Below are positions 46,051-57,261 of a stretch of 64,000 bases of DNA, piece after piece. The position numbers and the translations under genes are program-made. The notes under the pieces are model-generated. The model was not told the DNA's origin and made no database searches. It saw only the letters and a program-made list of their open reading frames with translations. This DNA comes from Nepenthes gracilis (taxonomy: Eukaryota; Streptophyta; Magnoliopsida; Caryophyllales; Nepenthaceae). How positions within the stretch are numbered: position 1 is the first letter of the stretch; each line of letters begins with the position of its first letter. The stretch lies in assembly GCA_033239525.1 (NCBI GenBank), contig BSYO01000020.1, forward strand, positions 13,208,546-13,272,545, written 5' to 3'.

Positions 46051-48269
46051 TGTGATGGAACAAGCTATTATCTTCTAATGACCTTTGTCAATGTTCATAC
46101 TAAGTGTGACGGACCAAAGCTCTTGTTGGGCTACAACACTCATCCGTCCATATCACAATGTAATTGAATAATGAGACGAGTATAAATAATCATGAATAAT
46201 TTAAATAAAAATAGCACACACCGAATCCAAACTAGTCAAAGCTCTTAAGTCAACCTCATCTTGGTCGGCCAAAAATCTAGGTCGACCTTGTCTAGGTCGG
46301 GTCGGTTCTCGGGAGAAACCTTTGACGTATGAGATGCCACTAGGAATTAAAATTTCTTAAACTATAAAATTCAGCGAAAGCATACAATTATTTATTAATT
46401 TATACAACGGAATCGTTATACATAAGTATCCAAAATAATCAAAAATACTTCAAGATCGATCATATACAGTTATATGAACCCAGATCGGCCTTCCCGCCTA
46501 GCTAGTCTGTCCGGCTCTACTCTTTCTTGTCCAACAAGAATTCTTATTCGTTTGAAGGTAAGAAAATAGTAAGAGGATGAGCGGATTGGTCAGTAATGTA
46601 CAAATAAGTAAAGACATGTATAATTATTGCTTCGAAACAAAATTAAAAGAAATAGAATGAGAGTATTTTACATATAGAATCATAAAACATGGGCCAATGA
46701 CATTTTCGTAAGAACTGATTTCCAAACCGAATTCAAATTCAAAATCAATTTTCTTTTAACGGCTACATTCTAAGCCCGCATCTGCTCGACTATCATATAT
46801 AAAAAATGATTATACTTTAGGCCTGCAGCTATTAGACTATCATATATAAAAAACGGCTACATTTTAGGCCTACAACTATTTGACTATCATATATCAGAAA
46901 CAATTATATTTTAGGCCTACAACTATTCAGCCATCATATATCAAATCCAATTTTCTTAAATCTTGAGTTTCAAATAATCGAAGTCCTTAAAGAGCAATCT
47001 TGCCTTTACAAACGCCGAACAAACATGCAAACAAATGAAATCTTTAAATAAGCAAACTGATATTCATTGACATTAATTAAACATGTAAGTTAAATTTTTT
47101 GTCCACCATGGCTTAAACTTTACCAATTCTTGCTATAATACTGAACTCAATAAATTGAAGGAATTCTAACAATTTTCAAACATGAACCGTGAAATAAAAT
47201 TCTGCATATAAGACATAACACATGCACGGAACATGAAGTTCCTTTATAAAAAAAAAAGAGAAACAAGTATCATGACATGCATTGCATAGCAATATAGCAA
47301 AAAAGGGTATTAGAATAATAATACCCAAAGGATTCGGTAAAGAATTAGCAGTAGCCAAAAACGGAGTATAGAGTATACCTGTTTGATCCCGATCTATGAC
47401 TTTTCTTAATATGGCCTAAAATTCTTCCTCTCTTTCTTCTTATTCGTGCTTGTCTCAGATTTCCTGAACTATCTTTCCTAACCCCCAAATGTAGTATTTA
47501 TAGACAATGAGGTAGATAGAAATAGGTGGGGGTAGGTTACATACTTGTACTTCTTTTCCCACCTAATATCCCTTTCAAGAAGGTCAACGGAGTAGGTGGA
47601 AGTAAGGTACGGGCCCGAACTAATTCTTTTAAACGTCTTACTATCTCTTGTTCATACTCTCTGAGTTTTCGATCTCTTTATGAGTCCTCGGTCTCTTTCT
47701 AATTTCCTAAACAACTCGGTCCCTTTTTAATTTTCCAAATAATCTCGCTCGTTTTCATTCATTTTCAGACCGCGGTTTCATGGTCATTATGATTATCTCC
47801 ATAATTTCGATCAACCATTCTAATTCTAGTCAACTCTCTTAACCGGTCAACATTCCATCCTTGTCATCTATATACTCCAGTCATTTATCTTAACCGATCG
47901 ACAATCTAGTCCGGTCGTCTATCTAATCTGATCGACTATCTTAACCGGTCTTCTTTCTAATACGGGTAGCCATCCTTAAAATTGGTTAACCATCTATTCC
48001 GTTCAACTTATCTAGTTCGGTCAACAATCCAATCCAGCCGGTCAACAATCTTAACCGGCCACTATCTTAACCAGTTTGGTCAACAACCCCAATTGGTCAA
48101 CGTGCCAATTCAGTTAACTTCTCTAATCCGGTTAATCTTCTAATTCGGCCAACCATATAACTGATCAATTATCCCCTTCGGCCAACTATCTTAATCCAGT
48201 TAGGTTGCTACCTCGGTCGATTTTTCCATTAAGGTCGTGATACTACGTCCTAGAAACTTGGTCCTTACA
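46051..48269 (-). mobile_element. Nested solo LTR iii
   Basis: 2219 bp, TGTGATGGAAC to TCCTTACA, with GTATA (46046-46050) and GCATA (48270-48274), a target duplication differing by one transition. Excising it joins KSY to TNREKS in one frame. On the minus strand a leader-like pyrimidine region lies near 47380-47470. It contains many short TTAACCGGTC/GGTCAAC-like reiterations at 47800-48230, a degenerate local repeat. Confidence 0.75.
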
Positions 48270-48274
48270 GCATA

Positions 48275-48665
48275 GCTCTTTTGACGACTTTGTGCAACCT
48301 TCAGCCTTTTATAAATCAAGCAGATCATATAGGATGTCTTTTGAATGGTTTTCGGTCCCAAAAGTCTTCTATGTTTGGGTTCTTCTCAATATGTTGGGGA
48401 ATGACATTTTTGCTCATATAACGCTTTAAATGGAGCCATACCGATACTTACTTGGTAGCTATTATTATATGCAAATTTAATTAATGTCAAATAATCATCC
48501 AAATTTTCTTTTATTTTAAAAATTGAAACTCTTAATATATCTTTCAAAATCTAAATCTTATACTCTGATTGCCCATCAATTTAAGGATGATAAGCTGTAC
48601 TGAATTTCAAATTAGTATCTAATTCACAATACCAATTATAACGTACCATATTCAAATTGAAAACT
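48275..48665 (-). mobile_element. Host gypsy integrase C-terminal fragment
   Basis: One minus-strand frame, with three stops, reads STAYHP, IDGQSE, NLDDYLTLIKFAYNNSYQ, then SIGMAPFKALYEQKC and KRLKVAQSRQKSYA. This is the standard end of a Ty3/gypsy integrase core. Upstream host coding resumes at 61094 beyond LTR iv. Confidence 0.85.
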
Positions 48666-49022
48666 AATAAGGGTCCGATTGTAATACCGATGTCAGACTG
48701 TACAACAGGCCTATACAGCACATAAAAATCCATCCAAATAAATTCTAATATCCAAACAAAAACAACCTAAACAACACACATAGGATCGATCTAAATGCCA
48801 CATTATATTTATGGCTCCAATGTCACGTCTCCAAACATAACGTCGGGTAGAGAGATACCATTAGGTATCATAATACAAACCATAACTAGCTATAGAAGCT
48901 TCTACATCTATCACGAGGCAGTGGAAACTAAACCATTGGTACAACAACAATATACAAGCACATCTTCATCTCATAATATAAAAATTTTACTCCATATGTA
49001 CAAAATTACAAAATCTAAATCC
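48666..49022 (-). mobile_element. Nested LTR iv, left part
   Basis: Resembles the first 350 bp of LTR ii (43869-44225), including CCTATACA, ATTTATGGCTCCAATG and ACTCCATATG blocks. It is interrupted at 49028 by the 10.4-kb chromovirus and continues at 59443. The left boundary is approximate. Confidence 0.65.
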
Positions 49023-49027
49023 ACAAG

Positions 49028-50943
49028 TGTGACAGAACAGATTTTTTTATTTTCCTTAGAAGCTTCTGTCAAGACAGAAACATAACTTAAAACCATAATT
49101 CAAGACATACAAATTCTGCAGGAATTTCGACAGAGCTTCTTCTGTAAATTAGATAAAACCTAAAAATGCAACCTGCATCAAATATCCTGAAACAAGCACA
49201 CAACTAAACAGTTATCATCATTTCATCCTACAACATGCATACATAGGATTTCAGACTGCCATATTATCTATGGCACAATTATAATCCTATCCACTAAGTC
49301 AAAAACATATAAGTGATGTCGTCTAGGTCCCGTAACAGAATCCAGAAAAAAACATATAACGGAAGCAATACTATAAACTTATGAAAGTATAAATCTCTAT
49401 TTGTATCCTACATTTCTTACAAAAAATCATACACAAATTCTTATATAAAAATCAGTTAATTAAATCCAACACTTCCTTCTAAGATCCCCAGATAGCTTCA
49501 AGTCTTCAAAAGTCAGTAAGCTAAACTTTAGCTACTCTTTCTCGTCTAGTACTACCTCTACTGTTTCATCTAGAGGGAAAAAATAGTAAAACAGTGAGTT
49601 GAAACCCAACAAGGCACATGCATACATGCAATAAATTAGTTATGTAGAACGTATTGCAGATATATCATAGCATGAAAATATTCATGGGTAGAACAGTGCA
49701 AGAAAAGTAGAGGGAGCAAAATTGAATTAATTAAGCTTCGAAATCCAAAAATTAGTGTAATCATGCTTCAGAAAGAAGAAATTAGTCTAAACTCCATAAG
49801 TTATAGAAAACTCCTTTTCTATCAGTAATAGATCCTGCTAGTGGATGGGGCGAATGATCGAAGATAGATTGTGTACATCTCCTCACAATCCAAGGCAATA
49901 AATAGTAACAGTATTATCTCCTCCGTGGGATCAATACAGAAATATCAACGAATCATTATAGAAACACCGACCATAATAGTAACTACTCTCTAGGTTAACG
50001 CTCTGAGGAATGGCGGACCACGTATAATTTCATAGATAGAGTTATCCTCAATTACCACCATAACGTTTTAAGGCGTGTTGGAGAACCTAACCTGACTGTA
50101 TATTAGTCTCGGGTCCTAAATAATAATGACAAAAATATTTTTTCCTTCTTATTTATTAACTGAAAACCCTTTTCAGTTTCAGAAGTTAGTCAGAGATTCA
50201 CAATAACTCTTCAGTAGCTTCAGCATATATAGTAAACCGTTAGAAATCCTTTAGAAATTTAACGATATAAATTGGTAGAAACTTCTCAGTCATAAATCAC
50301 ATTCTAGACATTACCACATCACTAATTAACTTTTTCATGACAAGAAATTTAGATTAAAATGGCTAAATCCCTTCAATTTCGTACTTAGGGCTTCGCCAAA
50401 GCTTCTGAACTCAAATCGGACACCGAATATGTGCTTATTCACGAATTCAATGCCATAAATCCAAATACATATACAAAATCATGCATTCCAACCACAAAGC
50501 TGTAATATTTTCGAGTTAGGGTTTTGCAATATGCTTCCAGAACCAAATTGGATACTAAATACATGCTTATTCATGAAATCGAAGCCAAATATCGCAATAC
50601 ATATAAGTAAACATGAAATCTATTCGAACAATCGAGAGAAACATACTTCGTTTTCTTTAAACATGGGGTAATAAAATTTTAGAGAATTTTTACCAATTTT
50701 GAAACAAGAAAAAGCAGTAAAAACATAAAATATCATCCAAGGTACACTTTCCTGAGCCTGATTTACCGTTATTTTTACCCGGAGCTAATCAGAACGGGTA
50801 ATTTCTCCTTTTCCTCTTCTCTTTTCCCCCTTCACCTTTGTGTTGGACGTGGTTCTCTCCCTTCTTTCTCCTATTTCCCCCATTTATAACAAAAAAACGA
50901 AGAATAAGACGCAAGCAGATATCTCACTTGCGCTCGAGCAAGC
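49028..50943 (-). repeat. Inverted LTR arm
   Basis: Reverse complement of the element's LTR. It begins (plus strand) TGTGACAGAACAG, the complement of a U5 end CTGTTCTGTCACA, and runs to GCTCGAGCAAGC in U3. It lacks the first roughly 220 bases of U3. It retains about 130 bp, at about 50600-50740, that the forward 5-prime LTR has lost, so it is not a recent copy of that LTR. Confidence 0.85.
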
Positions 50944-50990
50944 GCTTAGCAAAAACCCAGGCTCGCCGCGCGCATGTTGCTTGCTCGAGC
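50932..50990. repeat. Palindrome centre / U3 hairpin
   Basis: GCTCGAGCAAGC (50932-50943) and GCTTGCTCGAGC (50979-50990) form a perfect 12-bp stem with a 35-base loop. The intact 3-prime LTR has a comparable GCTCGAGCGAGCGC...GCGCTCGCTACGCACTCGAG hairpin at about 57468-57515, so the stem is a natural U3 feature. The two LTR arms diverge outward from it. Confidence 0.8.
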
Positions 50991-52787
50991 GTAGGCACGA
51001 TATTTGCCCACGTCTTATTCTCCATTTTTTTGTTAAAAAAGGGGAAAATAGGATAGAGAAGGGATAAAACCACATCCAGCACAAAGGAGAAGGGGAAAAG
51101 AGAAGAGCAAAAGGATAAATCACACGTTCTAATCCACTCCGGATAAAAATAATGGTAAATCGGGTTCAGACAAGTATACCTCAGGCAAGTGTACTTCGGA
51201 TAGATTTCCCATTTACTCATATGTATTGTGACATTTGGCTTCGATTTCATGAATAAGTATGTATTTAATGTCCGATTTAGTTCCAGAAGTACATTGCAAA
51301 ACCCTAACTCAAAAATATTGGAGATTTTTGGTTGGAATACATGATTTTATATATGTATTTGGATTTATGGCGTTGATTTCGTGAATAAACATATATTTGA
51401 TGTCCAATTTGAGCCTGGAAGTTTTGGTGAAGCCCTATGTACGAAATTGAAAGGATTTAACCGTTTTAATCCAAATTTCTTGTCATGTAAAAATTAATTA
51501 GTGACGTGGTAGTGTCTAGCATGTGATTTATGACTGAGAAGTTTCTACCAATTTACATTGTTAAATTTCTGAAGGGTTTCTAATTGTTTACTGTATATTT
51601 TGAAGCTATTGAAGAGTTATTGTGAATCTCTGACTGACTTCTGAAACTGGAAAGGGTTTTTAGTTCAGAAATAAAAAGGAAAAAATATTTTTAACACTAT
51701 TATTTAGGACCCGAGACTGATATATAGTCAGGTTAGGTTCTTCCACATGTCTTAGAATGCTATAGTGGTAATCGAGAATAACTCCAATCATGGAGTTATA
51801 CATGGTCTGCCTTCCTTAGGGTGTTAACTTAGAGGGTAGTTACTGTTACTAGTCGGCGTTTCTCTGATAATTTGCCAAGGATGGGATAATACCGTCACTA
51901 TTTATAGCCTTAGATTGTGAGGAGATCTATACAATCTATCCATGATCATTCGCCTCTTCCACTAATAGGGTCTACTAGTAGGGTCCATTATTGATAGAAA
52001 AGGAGTTTTCTATATATTTTATGGAATTGAGACCAATTTCTACTTTCTTAAGCATGATTACACTAATTTTTGATTTTTGAAGCTTAATTAATGTCAATTA
52101 TGCTCTCTCTATTTTCCATCCACTGTTCTACGCCTGAATATTTTTATGCTATGATATATCTCTATACTATTCTATATAACTGATTATTGCATGTATGCAT
52201 GTACCTTGTTGGATTTCGGTTCACTATTTTACTATTTTTTCTCTCCAGATGAGACAATAGAGCTAGTAGCAAACTAGAATGAGTAGTTAAGGTTTAGCTT
52301 ATTGACTTTTGAAGACTTGAAGTTATCTGGGGATCTTAGAAGGAAGTGTTGGATGTAATTATCTGATTTTTGTATATGGATTTATGTGTATGGATTTTTG
52401 TAAGAAATGTATGATACAAACAAAGATTTATGCTTTCACAGCTTTATAGTACTGCTTCTGCTATATATTTCTTTTTTGAATTTTGTTACAGGATCTAAAT
52501 GGCATCTCTTATATATTTTTGACTTAATGGATAGGATTATAATTGAGTCATGGATGATATGGTAGTTGAGATCATATGTATGTGTGTTGTAGGATGAAAT
52601 GGTGATAGCTATTTAGTTATGTGCTTGTTTTAGGATATTTGATGCAAGTTGTATTTTTAGGTTTTATCCAGTTTACAAAAGAAACTCTGCCGAAATTCTT
52701 GCAGAATTTATATGTCTTGAATTATGGTTTTAAGTTATGTTTCTATCTTGACGGAAGTTTCCGAGAAAAAAAATTTGTTTTGTTACA
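50944..52787 (+). repeat. Forward 5-prime LTR, U3-truncated
   Basis: Matches 57490-59437 apart from a deletion of about 130 bp near 51205, and ends TTTGTTACA before the primer site. A TATA-like box is weak here (TTTTTTGTTAAAAAAG near 51030), whereas the 3-prime LTR has TATAAAA. Confidence 0.85.
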
Positions 52788-52789
52788 AT

Positions 52790-52807
52790 TGGTATCAAAG
52801 ACATGAT
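52790..52807 (+). other. Primer binding site (initiator Met-tRNA type)
   Basis: TGGTATCAAAGACATGAT directly after the LTR, against the canonical TGGTATCAGAGCCATGG. Confidence 0.8.
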
Positions 52808-52965
52808 ATGCCTTAGGGTTGATTGATCGAAAAGTGGAAGCATAGGATTTTCTGTAGGGATAGGTTGGGGTAGTTAAGTTAATTAGGATGTTCAGAAAGT
52901 TGATCCCTTGGCTAGATTTGAGTTTTATTAAACTGTTGATGACCCATTTTCCTTAAATTGATTTC

Positions 52966-53760
52966 TTGAGGATTATAATGTTGTATTTATCTTTGGTTAT
53001 AGGACATAAGGTGGCTAATAGGAGAGGTAGAAGAGGCAATCATGGTGGTGCTAATACTCCCCATGATAGAGAGGCAGCATATGTGGACCTTTTGGAGAGG
53101 ATGACTAATGTGGTTGAGTCTATGGAGCATCGTTTTATGGCCCCGGTCCTTGCACCCAAGCCAGCTCCGACAATTCAAGCTCCGACCACGTATGATCAAT
53201 TCACAGCGGAGTGAGCACCGAGCTTTTTGGGAAAGCCGGATCTAGTGGAAGAGGATGTGTGGCTTAAAAGGATGAAGAAGATCTTTACTGTGATTCGGTG
53301 TACTGACCAGGAGAAGGTTACTTTTGTAGTATACAAGTTAGAAGGCAAAGCCGACATTTGGTGGAGTATGAAGAAATGGGCGTTAGGAATGCCTGATGAT
53401 GAGATTACATATGAGATGTTCGAGGATGCATTTATGAAGAAATATTTCCCATCCAATCTCTAAGATCAGAAAGGGCAGGAGTTCTCGAGGTTGAGATAGG
53501 GGAATATGATGGTGACGGAGTACAACGTGAAGTTTACTGGGCTGTCCCGTTTTGTACCTTTTTACGTGAAGGACGAGATGAGGAAAGCAAAGAATTTTCA
53601 ACAAGGGCCGCGAGATGATATTAGGAAGTCACTATCGATCCTGAAACTCCTGACTTATACCAATGTCCTAAACACGGCGGTAATTTATGAGAAAGAAGTG
53701 GAGACTGAGAGGTTCTATACAAAGAGGATGGCCAGTCAGACGGACTTTAGTGCTTGATCA
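52966..53760 (+). pseudogene. Gag of the chromovirus, disrupted
   Basis: A single frame interrupted by stops near 53212, 53461, 53497 and 53755. After a GR-rich N-terminus come the retrotransposon gag core (FLGKPDLVEEDVWLKRMKKIF, KLEGKADIWW, FMKKYFP) and VTEYNVKFTGLSRFVPFYV. These match the plant gypsy gag family, whose protein forms the particle shell. Several stops fit C-to-T changes, such as Gln or Arg codons in the family. Cannot make a full product. Confidence 0.85.
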
Positions 53761-53844
53761 AAACTGACTAAGAAGGTGAGGACAGCCGAAAAAGGAAAGA
53801 GTATTGGTCCAGCTCAGTCAGTGACCGGTTCTCAAGCATCGATA

Positions 53845-54420
53845 GTTGATTGTGCTAGTTGTGGGAGGAGGAATCCAGGACAAGCATGTCGTAAAGTGAC
53901 GGGAGCATGCTTTAGGTGTGGACAGTAGTGCCACATGATCGAGGACTGTTCGTTACCTCCGAGGCTAGATGGAAAGAAGCCTACTGTCACAGCTAAGGCC
54001 TTTGCGGTGACCGTTTAGGATCTGGAGACGCCCTCAAATGTTGTGGAAGGTACCTTTTCTATTTGTGAAATTCCTACTTCTATATTGTTTGATTCAGTGT
54101 CTATCTACTCCTTTATTTCTCCACGATTTGCATACTGTATTGTGTCTGCCCCATGCATTTTGGATTATGCGTTGGATGTGTCAACTCCCACTGGATCCTC
54201 TGTAGTTATTGATATTGTATGTCCTTGATGTGTGGTTCAGGTGAATGGGGAATGCTTGACTATAGCTTTGATATTGTTGAACATGAGAGATTTTGATATC
54301 ATTTTGGGGATGGACTGGCTAGTTAGATATCATACCAATATTGATTATTTTCTAAAAAGGGTTTATTTTGATATCCTTGGGATGGAATCCTTTTTCTTTC
54401 AATGCATTAGAAAGAAGGAG
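53845..54420 (+). pseudogene. Zinc knuckle and protease region of the chromovirus
   Basis: In the same frame as gag: CASCGRRNPGQAC then CFRCGQ, stop, CHMIEDC (53850-53955), a knuckle region that has lost its middle residue to a stop. The aspartic protease part follows at 54043-54420, with LFDSVSIYSFIS where the family has LFDSGATHSFIS. The catalytic D-S-G has become D-S-V, which would inactivate it. DFDIILGMDWL is intact. Confidence 0.8.
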
Positions 54421-54639
54421 GTGCCTGTATTAATTTCTGCTTTATATGCCAAACACTTGATGAAAGTGGGTGTAACGCTTATCTGGCTTATACCTGCACC
54501 ACTGGGAGTCACAGTGTGCTCACTAAGGATGTCCTAGTTGTTTGCAATTTTGAGGATGTTTTTTGGGAGGAGTTGCTTGGACTACCTCCACACTGAAAAA
54601 TTGAGTTCAAAATTGCCATTGTTCTGGTGCTAGTCTGGT

Positions 54640-55150
54640 TTCTAAAGCCCGCTATTGTATGGCCCCAGTTGAATTGAAAGAATTGAAGTTGTAATTACAA
54701 GAGCTGCTAGATGAAGGCTTTATTAGACCGAGTGTATCTCATTGGGGTGCACCGGTATTATTTTTGCGGAAGAAAGATGGGTCTTTGCGGCTATATGTTG
54801 ATTATTGTGAGTAAACAAAATCACGATTAAGAATTAGTATCTGTTGCCGCATATCGATGATCTGTTTGATCAATTGCAAGGATCTCGGGTGTTTTTGAAA
54901 ATCAATTTGAGCTTCGGTTATTATCAATTGAGGATTAAGCCAGATGATGTGGCCAAAACTGCTTTTCGGATGAGATATGGCCATTATGAGTTCCTTGTTA
55001 TACCTTTTGGCCTTACGAATGCCCTTGATGTATTCATGGATTTGATGAATATGATGTTTAAGTCGTACTTGGATAAATTTATGATGGTATTTATTGATGA
55101 TATCCTGATATACTGAAAGGATTACGAGGAGTATGAGACTCACTTGAGGG
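54640..55150 (+). pseudogene. Reverse transcriptase of the chromovirus, disrupted
   Basis: Shows [15 protein letters not shown] and LYVDYCE in one frame. A one-base loss at about 54811 shifts to [20 protein letters not shown], then [17 protein letters not shown] and the FIDDILIY active-site box at 55087-55116. Stops follow at 55117. The palm motifs are recognisable but the frame is not continuous. Confidence 0.88.
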
Positions 55151-55900
55151 TAGTACTTTAAGTACTCCGCGAGGAAAGGCTCTATGCTAAGCTGAATAAG
55201 TGTGAGTTCTGGCTAAAAAATATGATATTTTTGGGGTATGTAATTTCTGACGGTGGTATTTCTGTGAATCCAAAGAAGGTAGAGGCTGTAACAAATTGGA
55301 GTAGGCCAACATCAGTGACCAAGGTTAGGAGTTTTCTTAACATGGCAGGTTATTACAGATGATTTGTAGAAAACTTTTTGCATATTGTTATGCCTCTAAC
55401 CTGATTGACGAGAAAGGAGGCTAAGTTTGAATGGACCGAGGAATGTGATCAGAGTTTTCAGGTGTTAAAGGACCGCTTGACTACCGCCCTAGTACTGATT
55501 ATTCCATAGGGTTCAGGTAGTTTCAAGGTATACTGTGATGCCTCTAAGGCAGGCTTGGGTTGTGTATTAATACAATATGATAAGGTTGTGGCTTACGGGT
55601 CTAGACAGCTAAAAGTGTATGAAAAGAACTACCCAACTCATGATCTAGTGTTGGCTGCTATGGTATTTGCTTTGGAAATTTGGAGACATTATTTGTATGG
55701 TGAGAAGTTTCTTATTTATTCTCATCACAAGAATTTAAAGTATTTGTTCTCGCAGAAGGAGCTTAATATGAGACAAAGGAGATGGCTCAATTTCTTAAAA
55801 GATTATAACTATGAGATACCAAACAAGCCGGGAAGGCTAATATAGTTGCAAATACTTTGAGTCATCGATCGGGTTATGTGGCTAAATTGCAAATCAAACA
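55151..55900 (+). pseudogene. RT connection and RNase H of the chromovirus
   Basis: In frame with the RT palm but with several stops: FLGYVISDGGISVNPKKVEA, FLNMAGYYR, then the RNase H part [55 protein letters not shown] at 55530-55845. A frameshift lies between about 55830 and 56040. Confidence 0.85.
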
Positions 55901-56009
55901 AATGGAGATGTTGGATTATTTGAAGTAGTATGATATCCAACGGTATGCTCGGGGTGATAGAATGCTTTTATCTTATCTTTAGATCCAGTCGAAGGTGATT
56001 AATGAAATT

Positions 56010-57102
56010 AAAGAAAAATAAGTAAATGATCCGTTTCTTGTGGATATTACAAATAATCTAAATAAAGACTCTCGTGCTGAATTTAATATCCGAACTGATG
56101 GAGTATTGAGGTTCAGAGATCGATTATGTGTACCGGACGATAGGAAATTGAAGGAGAAAATTTTAAAAGAAGCTCATAGGTCTCGATATACAATCTACCT
56201 TGGAACAAATAAAATGTATTAGGATCTGAGGAAAACCTTTGGGTGGAGGAAGGTGCAGAAAGATATTATGGCTTATATGGAGAAATGCTTAGTATGCCAA
56301 AAACTGAAAGCGGAAAGGAGGAAGCCTTCTGGGTTGTTACAGCTAATGCCGATCCTGAGATGGAAATTGGAGGATATTTCTATTGATTTTGTATCGGGAT
56401 TGTCAAGGACTCCCAATAATCATGACGCTATTTGTGTTATAGTTGATTGGTTGATGAAATTGGCCCATTTATTGGCGATCAGGACGATATATTCTCATGA
56501 CAGACTGGCCCAATTAAATGTAAATGAGATTATGAGGCTCCATGAAGTACCTGTTTTGATTATGTATGACAGAGATCCACTTTTTGTCTTGAGGTTCTAG
56601 GAGAGCTTGTATGAGGAGTTGGGGATAAAGTTAAAATTCAGTACTACGTATCACCCCTAGACTGATGGCTAATCAGAGCGTACAATTTAGATCCTTGAAG
56701 ATATGTTGAGGGCCTCAGTACTAGAGATGAAAGGGACTTGGGACAGTTATCTGGTTTTGGCAAACTTTGCATAAAATAATAACTACCAAGAAAGTATTGA
56801 CATGGCGCCTTTTGAGATATTTTATGGTAGAAAGTGCAGATCACCAATTCACTAAGAGGAGACTAGAGACAAGAGGATTTTGGATCCTAAAATTGTAAAG
56901 GAGACAGTGGAGAAAATTAGACTGATTCATGAGAATCTAAATGTTATTCAAAGTAGGAAAAAAAGTTATGCAGGCCGGAGGAGGTCAGAGTTAAAATTTG
57001 AAGTAGGAGATTTTGTCTTTCTGAAAGTTTCACCATCTAAGGAGACATACAGGTTCGGAGTGAAAGGAAAGTTGAAGCCGCGTTTTATCGGGCCTTTTGA
57101 TT
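56010..57102 (+). pseudogene. Integrase of the chromovirus, disrupted
   Basis: Frame 3 with stops. The zinc-binding part (CLVCQKLKAERRKPSGLLQ) is followed by EDISIDFVSGLSRTPNNHDA, EIMRLHEVPVLIMYDRDP, FSTTYHP, stop, TDG, MAPFEIFYGRKCRSP and SRKKSYAGRRR. The reading ends with RFGVKGKLKPRFIGPFD. The family's D-D-E positions are recognisable in outline. The linker normally following IGPFD (about 80 residues) is deleted. Confidence 0.85.
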
Positions 57103-57251
57103 AATCATTCCCCTGGTAAAAGTGCTTTGGATGAATCATTCATCAAATGAGGCCACTTGGGAGCGCAAAGAGGAGATCCAAAACAAGTATCCCCTTTTAT
57201 TTACTTGACGTATGTAACTCCGTTCAATTTCGAGGATGAAATTTCCTTAAG
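57103..57251 (+). pseudogene. Chromodomain end of the chromovirus
   Basis: After the deletion, frame fragments read LWMNHSSNEATWERKEEIQN and KYPLLF, then the FNFEDEISL end typical of plant gypsy elements, just before the polypurine tract. The missing linker is present in the host element at 43624-43862. Confidence 0.75.
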
Positions 57252-57261
57252 TGAGGGAGAG
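57251..57261 (+). other. Polypurine tract of the chromovirus
   Basis: GTGAGGGAGAG immediately before the LTR start TGTGGGGTCTCAG at 57262. Confidence 0.7.

Noticed and set aside
47800..48230. Reiterated GGTCAAC / TTAACCGGTC motifs, considered as a CRISPR-like or regulatory array
   Set aside because: Irregular spacing and degenerate units inside a solo LTR in a plant genome; best seen as a local degenerate repeat.
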